Notes: generated from the letters alone by a model not told the origin. 13,527 bases of DNA from Ruminococcaceae bacterium UBA1244 (GCA_002308635.1 DBWG01000044.1:2123-15649), one strand, 5' to 3'; numbered from the stretch's first letter, positions 5,621 through 12,657 are shown. Numbers and translations: made by a program.

Positions 5621-5629
5621 TGATATATT
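5621..5629 (+). promoter_or_regulatory. Possible extended -10 promoter before the second lipoprotein gene
   Basis: TGATATATT (TGn plus TATATT) lies 25 bp upstream of the ATG at 5654. A TTGACA at 5592 is 26 bp away from this -10, too far to act as its -35, so activity would depend on the extended -10. A partial dyad, ACAAACAG...CTGTTGT, spans 5596-5621 and could be an operator. Co-transcription with the first lipoprotein gene is equally possible, because no terminator separates them. Confidence 0.35.
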
Positions 5630-5653
5630 ATTTATTTACAGGAGAAGATCAAT

Positions 5654-6139
5654 ATGAAAAAAAGCAGGATAGTTTCAGCTCTTTTGCTTGCAGTGCTTAT
5701 GATGACCGTTTCGGGTGCTGCTTGTTCAAAGGACAGCGACGGCTCGTCTTCAGGCTCTTCCTCAGCTTCTGATAAGGCAAGCACAGGCATCATCGGAAAA
5801 TGGACAATGAAGATCGATGAAGATAAGTTTAATGAAACATACAGCTCCTATGACGAGGAAGCAAAAAGTCAGGGCAAGATGATCGTAGAGGCAATGAATA
5901 TGTCTGTCGAGTTCAAAGACGGCGGCAAGGCACTTGTCTACAACGCTATGATGGGCGATGCTCCTCTTGAGACAACATGGACACAGAACGGTGACGAGTA
6001 TATACTCGAAGAGACAAAAAAAGAAGAGTCCAATATGTCAACGGGTATCGAAAGAACTGTCTTTAAGCTTGATGGCGATAAGCTTATCCCTCAGGCAGAC
6101 GACGAAATGATGAAGTGTGTTTATTTTGTAAAAGAATAA
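5654..6139 (+). CDS. Small lipoprotein, paralogue of the preceding one
   Basis: A 161-residue lipoprotein: MKKSRIVSALLLAVLMMTVS then lipobox GAAC (lipidated Cys24), a Ser/Asp/Gly linker to about residue 43, and a domain opening IIGKWTMKIDED. The [I/E]xGxW opening, overall length and strand pattern (VEFKDGGKALVYN, TTWTQNGDEYILEE, VFKLDGDKLIP) match the upstream lipoprotein, so the two look like an old duplication of a lipocalin-like domain. Sequence identity outside the motif is low. The insert MSTGIERT lies in a loop. The ATG has AGGAG upstream. It is followed by a hairpin terminator at 6144-6172. No ligand or partner can be named; the next gene is a cell-wall enzyme, suggesting envelope work but not proving it. 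Confidence 0.85.
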   Translation: MKKSRIVSALLLAVLMMTVSGAACSKDSDGSSSGSSSASDKASTGIIGKWTMKIDEDKFNETYSSYDEEAKSQGKMIVEAMNMSVEFKDGGKALVYNAMMGDAPLETTWTQNGDEYILEETKKEESNMSTGIERTVFKLDGDKLIPQADDEMMKCVYFVKE

Positions 6140-6143
6140 TAAT

Positions 6144-6172
6144 AAAAGCGGGCACTTCTTGTGTCCGCTTTT
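6144..6172 (+). terminator. Hairpin between the second lipoprotein gene and the carboxypeptidase gene
   Basis: A 12-bp stem, AAAAGCGGGCAC with GTGTCCGCTTTT (one G-U pair), loop TTCTT. The right arm supplies four T residues, continuing GTGTTTGAGG, so the U-tract is interrupted. It ends only 6 bp before the ribosome binding site of the next gene and 21 bp before its ATG, leaving no space for a promoter in between. It therefore acts as a partial terminator or attenuator, or protects the 3' end of the lipoprotein mRNA. Confidence 0.7.
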
Positions 6173-6193
6173 GTGTTTGAGGGGAAGATAAAA

Positions 6194-7351
6194 ATGAAAT
6201 TTAAAAGAATATCCGTTATTCTTGCTGCACTGTGCATTGCACTGAGTGCTTCGGCTTGCAATGGTTCAGGGTCGGGTACATCCTCTGAAAAGTCCTCTGC
6301 CGAAAACAGTACCGTTGTTTTGTCAGAAGTATCTTCGGAAACCGGTGCAGAGTCCGGAAAGGAAGCTTCCGGGGATGTTTCCGGTGAGGTATCGGAAGCA
6401 GGAACCTCAAAGGAAGAAACACCCGAAGATACAGCCGCACAGAGAATACGCTGTCTTGACCAGAAGCATAAATATACATACGACCTCCAGGCTTTTAAGG
6501 ATGAAACAGTCAAGGAGCTTGAGAGAAGGCTCACTTCAAGCTACGTCCTGCTTTATGATGCAGCCGAAGACAAGGTGCTGTTTTCTTCAAACGGCGAAAT
6601 GAACTGCTATCCCGCAAGCACAACAAAGCTCCTGACAGCAATAACCATGTGCAAGCTTGTTCCCGACCCGCAGACAGTCATAACCGTCGGAAACGAGGTC
6701 TATATGATAGATTCTGAATCCAGCCGTGCAGGTCTCGAACCCGGAATGAAGCTCACAATGGAGATGCTGATGGATGCTCTTCTCATCCCGTCAGGAAACG
6801 ATGCGGCTTATGTAATGGCGGTGCAGGGCGGAAGGCTCTATAAAAACGATGAAACTCTTTCTGCACAGATGGCAATTGAAGCCTTTATGGAGCTTGCAAA
6901 CAAGATCGCAGCCAATATCGGTACGACACGCACTCATTTTGTCACTCCTGACGGCATACATTCACAGGAACACTTTACAAATGCAAGAGACCTTGCCGTG
7001 ATCGCCGACTATGCGGAAACTATCCCCGTGATAAAAAACAGCGTAAAAAAGCCCGTTGCGGACTGGACGCTCGTGAGCGGAGAGAATGCCTATTGGAAGA
7101 ATACAAACTATATCCTCGACAAAGAAAGCCTTCGCTATTCTGAATACTGCACCGGAATAAAAACAGGCTTTACCGATGAAGCAGGCAACAGCCTTATTGC
7201 CTCAGCCGAGATAGACGGTCATGTGCTTATTGCCGTTGCAATGAATGCCGGCTCGTCAGTTTCAAGGTTTGACGACTGCAATATCCTTTTTGAAAAGGGC
7301 TTTGAGCTTTACGGATTGAAATATACATACAAGAACCAGAAAACAGATTGA
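6194..7351 (+). CDS. D-alanyl-D-alanine carboxypeptidase (S11 family), lipoprotein
   Basis: A penicillin-binding-type serine peptidase that removes the terminal D-Ala from peptidoglycan stem peptides outside the membrane. All three active-site motifs are present: SxxK as STTK (Ser142, Lys145), SxN as SGN (Ser200, Asn202) and KTG (323-325), in the usual order and spacing. The N-terminus is a lipoprotein signal with lipobox SASAC (Cys22), then a Ser/Glu/Thr-rich linker to about residue 80. The protein (385 residues) ends soon after the catalytic domain and lacks the C-terminal beta-domain and amphipathic helix of classical DacA/PBP5, so the lipid replaces that anchor. The ATG at 6194 follows GAGGGG; a GTG-initiated extension from 6161 runs through the terminator hairpin and is rejected. 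It is closer to DacB/DacF/YodJ-like enzymes in outline, and no exact gene name is claimed. Confidence 0.93.
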   Translation: MKFKRISVILAALCIALSASACNGSGSGTSSEKSSAENSTVVLSEVSSETGAESGKEASGDVSGEVSEAGTSKEETPEDTAAQRIRCLDQKHKYTYDLQAFKDETVKELERRLTSSYVLLYDAAEDKVLFSSNGEMNCYPASTTKLLTAITMCKLVPDPQTVITVGNEVYMIDSESSRAGLEPGMKLTMEMLMDALLIPSGNDAAYVMAVQGGRLYKNDETLSAQMAIEAFMELANKIAANIGTTRTHFVTPDGIHSQEHFTNARDLAVIADYAETIPVIKNSVKKPVADWTLVSGENAYWKNTNYILDKESLRYSEYCTGIKTGFTDEAGNSLIASAEIDGHVLIAVAMNAGSSVSRFDDCNILFEKGFELYGLKYTYKNQKTD

Positions 7352-7371
7352 CATTAAAAGAAAGCCAACCA

Positions 7372-7415
7372 AAAAGCAGGGCTGCTGCACCAAAAGATGC
7401 GGCTGCCCTGCTTTT
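7372..7415. terminator. Bidirectional terminator between the carboxypeptidase and S1-domain genes
   Basis: An 18-bp stem (7372-7389 with 7398-7415; one T-T mismatch, one G-U pair) with an 8-nt loop, CCAAAAGA. The outer arms are AAAAGC/GCTTTT, giving a T-run on both strands, and the hairpin lies between the two convergent stop codons. Confidence 0.88.
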
Positions 7416-7420
7416 CTATA

Positions 7421-8380
7421 TCATACGCATTTTTTCAGAAGACAGCCTTCGGGATAAGGGTCAAAAACAGTTTCTATTATCTTGTCCGAACACGCCGGCG
7501 AATAACAGAACCTGTCGATATGATCTCCTGTGAAAAAATATTCCGGCTTGCCGGGAAGAGTCTCGTAGTCGAAGGTGTCAATTATTATCAGCTTTATTTT
7601 CATTCTTGAAGGTATGATATTTTTTATATATACGCTTGTCTGCTGTCCGGCACGGATATTGTCCTTCATTTCCGCAAGTCCGGCCAAGTTTGGCGTAAGC
7701 TCCACAAATGCGCCGTAGTCCTCGACAGAACGGATTACTCCTGCAACGGTCTCGCCGACTTCAAAACGGCTTGCGTTTTCCTCCCATGTTCCCAAAAGCT
7801 CCTTGTGTGAAAGGCTTATCCTTCCGTTTTCGACTGACCTCACAACAGCTCTTATCTCCATACCGACCGACAGTCTCTCACGGGGATGGTCTATTCTCGA
7901 AACAGAGATGGAGTCTATCGGCAAAAGCGAAACTATACCGCAGCCGATATCTGCAAACGCTCCGAAGGAATCAAGATGGGTGATCTTTGCGTCGATAACG
8001 TCTCCCGGAACAAGTCCGGAAATATATTCCCTCATGCACCGCTCCTGAGCTATCCTTCTTGATAGCAGTGCAACGGTTTTTCCGGAGCTGTCCTTTGTAA
8101 AATCGGTTATCACAAAACATACCGGTCTGTTGACCCTTGAAATGACCGCAATATCACGCACAGTACCCTCACGGATGCCGACAGCCCCCTCTTCACGGGG
8201 AATGATCCCCTTTATTGCTCCAAGATCTACGATGAGATCGTGTGACGAGTCGCACACAACAGCTCTTGATTCGAGTATCCTTCCTTCACGGCAGGCTTCT
8301 GTCAGAGCTGATAAAGACTGCAGGGAACTGAGGTTTTCCGCCCTGTTCATAAGCTTGCCTTCTGGATAGTATTCTGCCAT
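7421..8380 (-). CDS. RNA-binding protein with three S1 domains (RpsA-like)
   Basis: A 319-residue protein with three S1/OB-fold repeats: a degenerate one at about 34-110 (SHDLIVDLGAIKGIIP), a good one at 125-195 (GDVIDAKITHLDSFGAFADI ... GRISLSHKELLG) and another at 208-268 (GETVAGVIRSVEDYGAFVEL). The GAFV/GAFAD turns and final ISLSxK are S1 hallmarks. Such proteins bind single-stranded RNA, and in Bacillota the ribosomal-protein-S1-like versions contact ribosomes or mRNA. A tail after the last domain (270-319) holds HIDRFCYSP and four cysteines, as CX4C pairs at 292/297 and 313/318. The start at 8380 has AAAGGAATG upstream; a further in-frame ATG at 8410 lies in a hairpin (8404-8416). The leader is long (over 60 nt), and only a weak promoter is visible (TTGTTC-N17-TAAATT, 8476-8448). 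Confidence 0.85.
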   Translation of the reverse strand: MAEYYPEGKLMNRAENLSSLQSLSALTEACREGRILESRAVVCDSSHDLIVDLGAIKGIIPREEGAVGIREGTVRDIAVISRVNRPVCFVITDFTKDSSGKTVALLSRRIAQERCMREYISGLVPGDVIDAKITHLDSFGAFADIGCGIVSLLPIDSISVSRIDHPRERLSVGMEIRAVVRSVENGRISLSHKELLGTWEENASRFEVGETVAGVIRSVEDYGAFVELTPNLAGLAEMKDNIRAGQQTSVYIKNIIPSRMKIKLIIIDTFDYETLPGKPEYFFTGDHIDRFCYSPACSDKIIETVFDPYPEGCLLKKCV

Positions 8381-8483
8381 TTTACTTTCATTCCTTTCAT
8401 CGTGAGGCACCGCCTCTTACTTTTTCTTGACATATATATGAACCGGCAATTTATTGTATACCCTCCTTTTGAACAAAATCTAC

Positions 8484-8512
8484 TTGAATTCTTTGGCTAT
8501 GTATTATAAAAT
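8484..8512 (+). promoter_or_regulatory. Sigma-A promoter for the small membrane protein and thioredoxin-like genes
   Basis: TTGAAT (8484-8489), a 17-bp spacer and TAAAAT (8507-8512); TATAAA at 8505 is an overlapping alternative -10. Transcription would begin near 8519, about 43 nt before the ATG at 8562. The rest of 8411-8561 holds the S1-gene leader and no further gene. Confidence 0.6.
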
Positions 8513-8561
8513 AGTATAGGGACTGCCTGCCCCGTCACAAAGCTTCGGGAGTGTTGATACA

Positions 8562-8939
8562 ATGAAAGAAAACAATGATAACATAAAATTCCTGTCTGCC
8601 ATTTCATATATCTTTGTGTTTTTTATTGTCGGGCATTATGCCGTAGAAAAGGATAATCCCGATCTGAGGTTCCACAAATATCAGGGGGCTGTCCTTTTCG
8701 GGACGTTTACGGGTCTTTATATCCTTGACCTGATAGTATGTCTGATATTTTCCTTTTCGCCGGGATTTCAGGGTGTTGTTGCATTCATCCTGACTGCCGC
8801 AATAACCCTCGCATATATCATGATGATCGTTATGGGCATATCCTCTGCTGTTCAGTTCAAGCAGAAGCAGCTGCCGTTCATCGGCTTTTATGCAGTAAAG
8901 CTGAGGGATATCATGGACAGCCGGAACAAAAACAGCTGA
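8562..8939 (+). CDS. Small multi-pass membrane protein (DUF4870/Tic20-like)
   Basis: A 125-residue protein with three hydrophobic segments at about 10-26, 42-65 and 70-96. Between the first two is the motif LRFHKYQGAVLF, typical of DUF4870/Tic20-type small membrane proteins (a polar [L/I]RFHxxQG at the start of a helix), and a basic C-terminal tail follows (FKQKQLPFIG...RNKNS). The function of these bacterial proteins is unknown. The ATG is preceded by GGGAG at about 10 nt. A thioredoxin-like gene follows 68 nt downstream with no terminator between, so the two are probably one transcript. The assignment rests on the motif and topology. Confidence 0.7.
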   Translation: MKENNDNIKFLSAISYIFVFFIVGHYAVEKDNPDLRFHKYQGAVLFGTFTGLYILDLIVCLIFSFSPGFQGVVAFILTAAITLAYIMMIVMGISSAVQFKQKQLPFIGFYAVKLRDIMDSRNKNS

Positions 8940-9007
8940 TCTGTTTCCGACAGGCTTATTATAACATTTTTCAGGCTCGAAAATTGACGCTATGAGGGTG
9001 ATAAAAA

Positions 9008-9340
9008 TTGAACGGTGATATTATTTATATAGACTCCTATGATTTTGATGAAAGGATAGAGTTTTGTGTTACGGCAGTGCTGTTCTATACACAGTGGTGT
9101 ACACAAAGCAGGGGACTTTTTCCCATACTCGAAGAGATAGCCGATGAATACTATGACTATATGAGGGTACTTGCTCTTGATGTAGAGCAGTCGCCGGATG
9201 TCGGTTCCGTATTTGCCATAGACGTTACGCCGACGGTGATAATATTCAAAAACGGAAAGATATTTGAGCGCATCACGGGGGCAAATCCTCCGAGCGCCTA
9301 TACGGATGTTCTGAACGACCTGATATTTGCTCAGGAATAA
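9008..9340 (+). CDS. Thioredoxin-fold protein lacking the resolving cysteine
   Basis: A 110-residue single-domain thioredoxin-like protein: strand AVLFYTQW, then CTQS (residues 31-34) at the place of the CGPC redox motif, the TPT cis-proline loop (Pro75) and IIFKNGKIFERITG. The first cysteine (Cys31) is kept but the second is Ser34, so it cannot cycle as an ordinary dithiol thioredoxin. It may act as a monothiol or mixed-disulfide binder, or be non-redox. It starts at TTG (9008), because GAGGGTG (8994-9000) is 7 nt upstream and no other in-frame start is near. A rare start codon suggests low expression. It lies downstream of a small membrane protein and converges with a canonical thioredoxin gene, from which it may have diverged. 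Confidence 0.85.
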   Translation: MNGDIIYIDSYDFDERIEFCVTAVLFYTQWCTQSRGLFPILEEIADEYYDYMRVLALDVEQSPDVGSVFAIDVTPTVIIFKNGKIFERITGANPPSAYTDVLNDLIFAQE

Positions 9341-9345
9341 AAAAT

Positions 9346-9383
9346 AAAGTGCTGACCGTTATGAGATATGCGGTCAGCACTTT
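9346..9383. terminator. Bidirectional terminator between the thioredoxin-like gene and trxA
   Basis: A perfect 13-bp stem (AAAGTGCTGACCG, 9346-9358, with 9371-9383) and a 12-nt loop, followed by TTTGTTATT on the + strand and by TATTTTT on the - strand. It lies between two convergent stop codons. Confidence 0.88.
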
Positions 9384-9397
9384 TGTTATTATGATAT

Positions 9398-9709
9398 TCA
9401 GCCGTTTATCATTTTGAGTATCTTGTCTTTGGGAACAACGCCGACAGAAGAATCCGCCTGTTTTCCGTTTTTGAAAACAAGGAGAGTCGGGATGCTCATT
9501 ATGCCGAATTGTGAAGCAAGCTCCATCTGTTCGTCAACGTTTACCTTTCCGACCTTAATGCCGGGGTTTTCCTCTGCGATCTCGTCAACAACAGGTGAGA
9601 GCATCCTGCAAGGCATACACCAGCTTGCCCAGAAATCAAGAAGGACAGTTTTTTCCGAATCGAGGACTTCTTTTTTGAAGTTTGCGGATGTGATCTCAAT
9701 AACTGACAT
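9398..9709 (-). CDS. trxA: Thioredoxin
   Basis: A 103-residue cytosolic thioredoxin, the general protein-disulfide reductant. It has the active site WCMPC (Cys31, Cys34) in DFWASWCMPCRMLSPVVDEI, the cis-proline SIPT (Pro74) and LLVFKNGK. The second active-site position is Met instead of the usual Gly (CMPC rather than CGPC), which is seen in some clostridial thioredoxins and could alter the redox potential. The ATG is preceded by AAGGAG at 8 nt. It is the last gene of a - strand operon, 15 nt after the 418-residue membrane protein gene and downstream of ppa. No thioredoxin reductase gene is in the window. Confidence 0.95.
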   Translation of the reverse strand: MSVIEITSANFKKEVLDSEKTVLLDFWASWCMPCRMLSPVVDEIAEENPGIKVGKVNVDEQMELASQFGIMSIPTLLVFKNGKQADSSVGVVPKDKILKMING

Positions 9710-9724
9710 AAACTACACTCCTTA

Positions 9725-10981
9725 TCATTTTTTGTTTTTTTTCTTTTTTGTCCTGCGCTTTTTGGCATTTCGTGCGGACTCGGCCTTATCATCGGTTTGT
9801 TTGCTGCCGGCCTTTTTATATTTTTCATTCGGAGCATCAAAAGTCCGGTAGTTGATGAGGGCCTTTACAAAATGCGGATGCTTTTCTGTAAATTCAGGTT
9901 CCAGCTCAGGGTGATCCACAATATATTTTTCCTGCTGTCTTGCATAGAAATTCATGATGTTGAGAAGAAGTATCAGGAAATACAAAGCGACCGAGAGTAC
10001 AGCGCCGATGCCGATATAGGGATATATCGCAATAAAGATATCAGCCAGCGCAGATATGATGATAATGGTAACTATAAAGTTTTTGATAATGCGCTTTTTG
10101 TCTATGACGCAGGTCAGTGCGCCGACAACGGGTATGATGACGAGAAGCGTTGAAAGAAAGCCTCTGAGGAAGATATCTCCAACCTGCGAATAATCGCCGA
10201 AGGCCTCGCCGATAGTACCGCCGAGCATCATCTGGAGAGCATTCTGGTTTACGTTAACAGAAGCGCAGAGTACCTTGTGGGCATTGAGTATCTCATTGTT
10301 GAGGACTTCAAGACTTTCATCGGTGTAGGAGTTTCGGTCAAGCTGTTTTACTTCGTCAAGGAGTTCAGAGAGCTTGTCGATATTTACATTGTCAGCGACA
10401 TGATAAGTCCACTGATAGCTCATAGTCTCGATGGCACGGACGTTTGGACGTGCGCTGTCCGTTGTGACGATACCGCTGTTTTCGCCGGAAGACGGCTCCT
10501 GTTCTGATTTGCTGTTCTGATCGGGAGCGGAGGTCTCTTCGGGCTTTGCTGTTTCTTCCTGAGCGGCACTGTTCTGTTCTTCGTCTGCGTCATCATCCTC
10601 AGGCACAAGCACAAGTGCATCCTTAGCTTTTCTCAGGCTTGCTTCGGCTGTGTCGATCTGTTTCTGATCCGCAAGGACACGGTACGCCTCGCTGTAGTCG
10701 GGAGTGACCTCAAGATCTTTTGTGATATAGAAGGTGACGTTCAAAAACGGAAATGTCAGAAGATAAACAGCGATCGCAAAGCACCAGACCATAGTTATCC
10801 TCAGGATATGAGAAGGCGTTCTGAGCCTTTTCTTTTTTTTGGGAACATTGATAACGACGACCTTATTTTTTTTCTTTTTGCCGCCGGAAGAAGGTTCGCT
10901 GTCTTTTGAGACGGCAGAGGACAGAGCTTCCGGATTGTCGCTTTCGTTGAAAATGTCATCGTTTTCTAATTTTTTTGCCAT
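9725..10981 (-). CDS. Uncharacterised four-helix membrane protein with a FIVAR-like extracytoplasmic domain
   Basis: I do not recognise this 418-residue protein as a named family. Residues 1-55 are polar and lysine-rich (GGKKKKNK, PKKKKRLR). Hydrophobic segments lie at about 61-82, 274-293, 300-320 and 323-345. The loop 83-270 would be outside if the Lys-rich N-terminus is inside; it has an acidic low-complexity stretch (127-175) and helical pieces. One, at about 201-252 (DKLSELLDEVKQL...YTDESLEVLNNEI), has the spacing of FIVAR domains, three-helix modules usual in surface proteins. The C-terminus (about 346-418) is cytoplasmic, ending KKRRTKKKKNKK. The start has AAAGGAAAA upstream. It sits 23 nt after ppa and 15 nt before trxA, so it is transcribed with two housekeeping enzymes. 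Function unknown. Confidence 0.75.
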   Translation of the reverse strand: MAKKLENDDIFNESDNPEALSSAVSKDSEPSSGGKKKKNKVVVINVPKKKKRLRTPSHILRITMVWCFAIAVYLLTFPFLNVTFYITKDLEVTPDYSEAYRVLADQKQIDTAEASLRKAKDALVLVPEDDDADEEQNSAAQEETAKPEETSAPDQNSKSEQEPSSGENSGIVTTDSARPNVRAIETMSYQWTYHVADNVNIDKLSELLDEVKQLDRNSYTDESLEVLNNEILNAHKVLCASVNVNQNALQMMLGGTIGEAFGDYSQVGDIFLRGFLSTLLVIIPVVGALTCVIDKKRIIKNFIVTIIIISALADIFIAIYPYIGIGAVLSVALYFLILLLNIMNFYARQQEKYIVDHPELEPEFTEKHPHFVKALINYRTFDAPNEKYKKAGSKQTDDKAESARNAKKRRTKKKKNKK

Positions 10982-11004
10982 TCAGATTTTTTCCTTTCGA
11001 GCCG

Positions 11005-11541
11005 TCAGACTGTATTGAATTTTTCCTTGTAGTTTTCGATGGTGGTTTTGATGATAGTAAGAGCCTCTTCCTTGCCCTTAACATCGTCAACAACAGTCTC
11101 TTTGTTTTCAAGGGTCTTATAAACTGTGAAGAAATGAGTCATCTCGTCAAAGATATGTGACGGAAGTTCAGAGATATCTTTATAGCCGTTGTAGGTCGGG
11201 TCGTTGAATGGGATAGCGATGATCTTTTCGTCGTTTCTGCCGTTGTCGAGCATCGTGATAACGCCGATAGGATAGCATCTTATCAGTGTAAGCGGGAAGA
11301 TAGGCTCCGAGCAGAGGACGAGAACGTCAAGCGGATCAAGGTCATCTGCGTATGTACGGGGAATAAAGCCGTAGTTTGCGGGATAGTGAGTTGAGGTGTG
11401 AAGGATACGGTCAAGCTTCAAAAGACCGCTCTGCTTGTCAAGCTCATACTTTGCCTTGCTTCCTTTTGGTATCTCGATAACTACCATAAAGTCATCTGGA
11501 TTTATTCTTGAAGAATCCATATCATGCCATATATTTTGCAT
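11005..11541 (-). CDS. ppa: Family I inorganic pyrophosphatase
   Basis: A soluble, Mg-dependent enzyme that splits pyrophosphate to two phosphates, pulling biosynthetic reactions forward. The 178-residue length is typical. The signature DDLDPLDVLVL has the three metal-binding aspartates (Asp67, Asp69, Asp72), matching Asp65/67/70 of the E. coli enzyme. KAKYELD (Lys31, Glu33), Arg45 and Tyr53/Tyr57 (HYPANYGFIP) match its other active-site residues, and PFNDPTYNGYKD includes later catalytic aspartates. The ATG at 11541 follows AAAGGAG at 10 nt. It is the first gene of the operon, with the membrane protein starting 23 nt after its stop. Its promoter lies at 11583-11591. Whether it supports NAD synthesis is not shown by layout; it is a general enzyme. 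Confidence 0.95.
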   Translation of the reverse strand: MQNIWHDMDSSRINPDDFMVVIEIPKGSKAKYELDKQSGLLKLDRILHTSTHYPANYGFIPRTYADDLDPLDVLVLCSEPIFPLTLIRCYPIGVITMLDNGRNDEKIIAIPFNDPTYNGYKDISELPSHIFDEMTHFFTVYKTLENKETVVDDVKGKEEALTIIKTTIENYKEKFNTV

Positions 11542-11582
11542 AAAAAGTCAACTCCTTTAATATTTTGCATATTGGCAGATAC

Positions 11583-11591
11583 ATTATAACA
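11583..11591 (-). promoter_or_regulatory. Extended -10 promoter of the ppa operon
   Basis: On the - strand TGTTATAAT combines a consensus -10 TATAAT with a TGn extension. The region 17 bp further upstream (TATAGA) is a poor -35, so the extended -10 probably carries most of the activity. The 11592-11690 stretch is strongly A/T-rich (poly-T/poly-A runs), suitable as upstream promoter elements for both this and the divergent PP2C promoter. Confidence 0.6.
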
Positions 11592-11696
11592 CATATTTCT
11601 TCTTTTCTCTATAGTTTTTAGTAATTTTTTATGAAATTTTTATGTAAATATCGGAAGGTAATTTAGAAAATATTTAAAAAAAATTGAAATATATTC

Positions 11697-11725
11697 TTGA
11701 AAAATGTGCAAAATAATGATAAAAT
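11697..11725 (+). promoter_or_regulatory. Sigma-A promoter for the PP2C gene, extended -10
   Basis: TTGAAA (11697-11702), 17-bp spacer, TAAAAT (11720-11725) preceded by TGA, an extended -10. Transcription would start near 11732, only about 22 nt before the start codon. No Shine-Dalgarno sequence is visible in that leader (TACATATTAAATATGAAATGTCGTG). Confidence 0.7.
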
Positions 11726-11753
11726 GTTTACATATTAAATATGAAATGTCGTG

Positions 11754-12635
11754 ATGTCATTGAGCAGCAAACAACTATCAGTCAGCTTTTGCACAAACAT
11801 CGGCACAACAAGAAAAATAAATCAGGACAATTTTTATATCAACGGCGAAATACTTCGTGACCCGTACAAAAAACAATTTTCGGCAAAGGGTGAATTTTCA
11901 GACGGAATCTTTGCTATAGCCGACGGAATGGGCGGCGAGAGCGACGGAGAGTATGCTTCGCTGAGGGCTGTCGAATCTCTGAATATGCTGCGGGGCAAAA
12001 AACCGACCTATGAAGAGATATGCTCGTGTGTTGAGGCTGCAAACAAAGAGATATGCGACAAGATCACTGCAACAGGAAAAAAATCCGGAACGACTATAGT
12101 TCTTGCCGTTTTTGAAGGAAAGGAACTGAACATCTACAATATCGGCGACAGCAAGTGCCTTCTTTACAGCAGAGGTACCCTGATCCAGCTTTCGCGTGAC
12201 CATACTGTTACCGCACAGATGGTGGAGGCGGGGCTTATGACAAAGGAGCAGGCACGAAAGGACAGGCGCAGCCATCAGTTGTTTCAGCATCTCGGAATAT
12301 TTCCGGATGATATGACGCTTTCGCTGTATCAGAGAGAAAAGATAGACTTCCAGAAGGACGATGTTCTTATTCTTTGTTCGGACGGCATGACGGACGGACT
12401 TGAGGATGCGGATATCATAAGATACATTGAAACTGCCGCTTTTGAAAACCTTTCAAAGGAGCTTGTAAAGGCGGCAATGGAAAACGGCAGTAAGGACAAT
12501 GTATCGGTGCTTGCGATAAAGAAGACGGGTTCCGGAGGATCGGGGCTTGGAAGTGCGCTGTATATTGCTGCGTGTGCAGCGGCGGCAGCGGCGGGAGGAA
12601 TAGCAGGTTATTTGGTGTCCACAATTTCGGGCTGA
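11754..12635 (+). CDS. PP2C-family serine/threonine protein phosphatase with C-terminal membrane anchor
   Basis: A 293-residue metal-dependent phosphatase. Family motifs are present in order: KINQDNF (Asp25), AIADGMGGESDGEYAS (Asp57, Gly58 metal ligands), NIGDSKCLLYSRG (130-141), LSRDHTVT, LILCSDGMTDGLED (Asp210) and SKDNVSVLAI (Asp248). Together these give the two-metal site of PrpC/Stp-type phosphatases that reverse Ser/Thr kinase action. After the domain, a Gly/Ser linker (260-267) leads to an Ala-rich hydrophobic helix (about 268-291), so the enzyme is tethered to the membrane by its C-terminus with the catalytic part in the cytoplasm. The GTG at 11751 and ATG at 11754 are adjacent, and neither has a ribosome binding site; ATG is preferred. 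Unusually for the family, no kinase gene or FHA-domain gene is adjacent in the window. Confidence 0.93.
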   Translation: MSLSSKQLSVSFCTNIGTTRKINQDNFYINGEILRDPYKKQFSAKGEFSDGIFAIADGMGGESDGEYASLRAVESLNMLRGKKPTYEEICSCVEAANKEICDKITATGKKSGTTIVLAVFEGKELNIYNIGDSKCLLYSRGTLIQLSRDHTVTAQMVEAGLMTKEQARKDRRSHQLFQHLGIFPDDMTLSLYQREKIDFQKDDVLILCSDGMTDGLEDADIIRYIETAAFENLSKELVKAAMENGSKDNVSVLAIKKTGSGGSGLGSALYIAACAAAAAAGGIAGYLVSTISG

Positions 12636-12657
12636 CAGGAACAGGCAGGTGTGATCT

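Noticed and set aside
8421..8470. A possible short leader peptide before the S1-domain gene (AAGGAGGG then TTG on the - strand, about ten codons)
   Set aside because: Only a rare start codon and a chance-length frame; no hairpin alternatives or repeated codons that would mark an attenuator.
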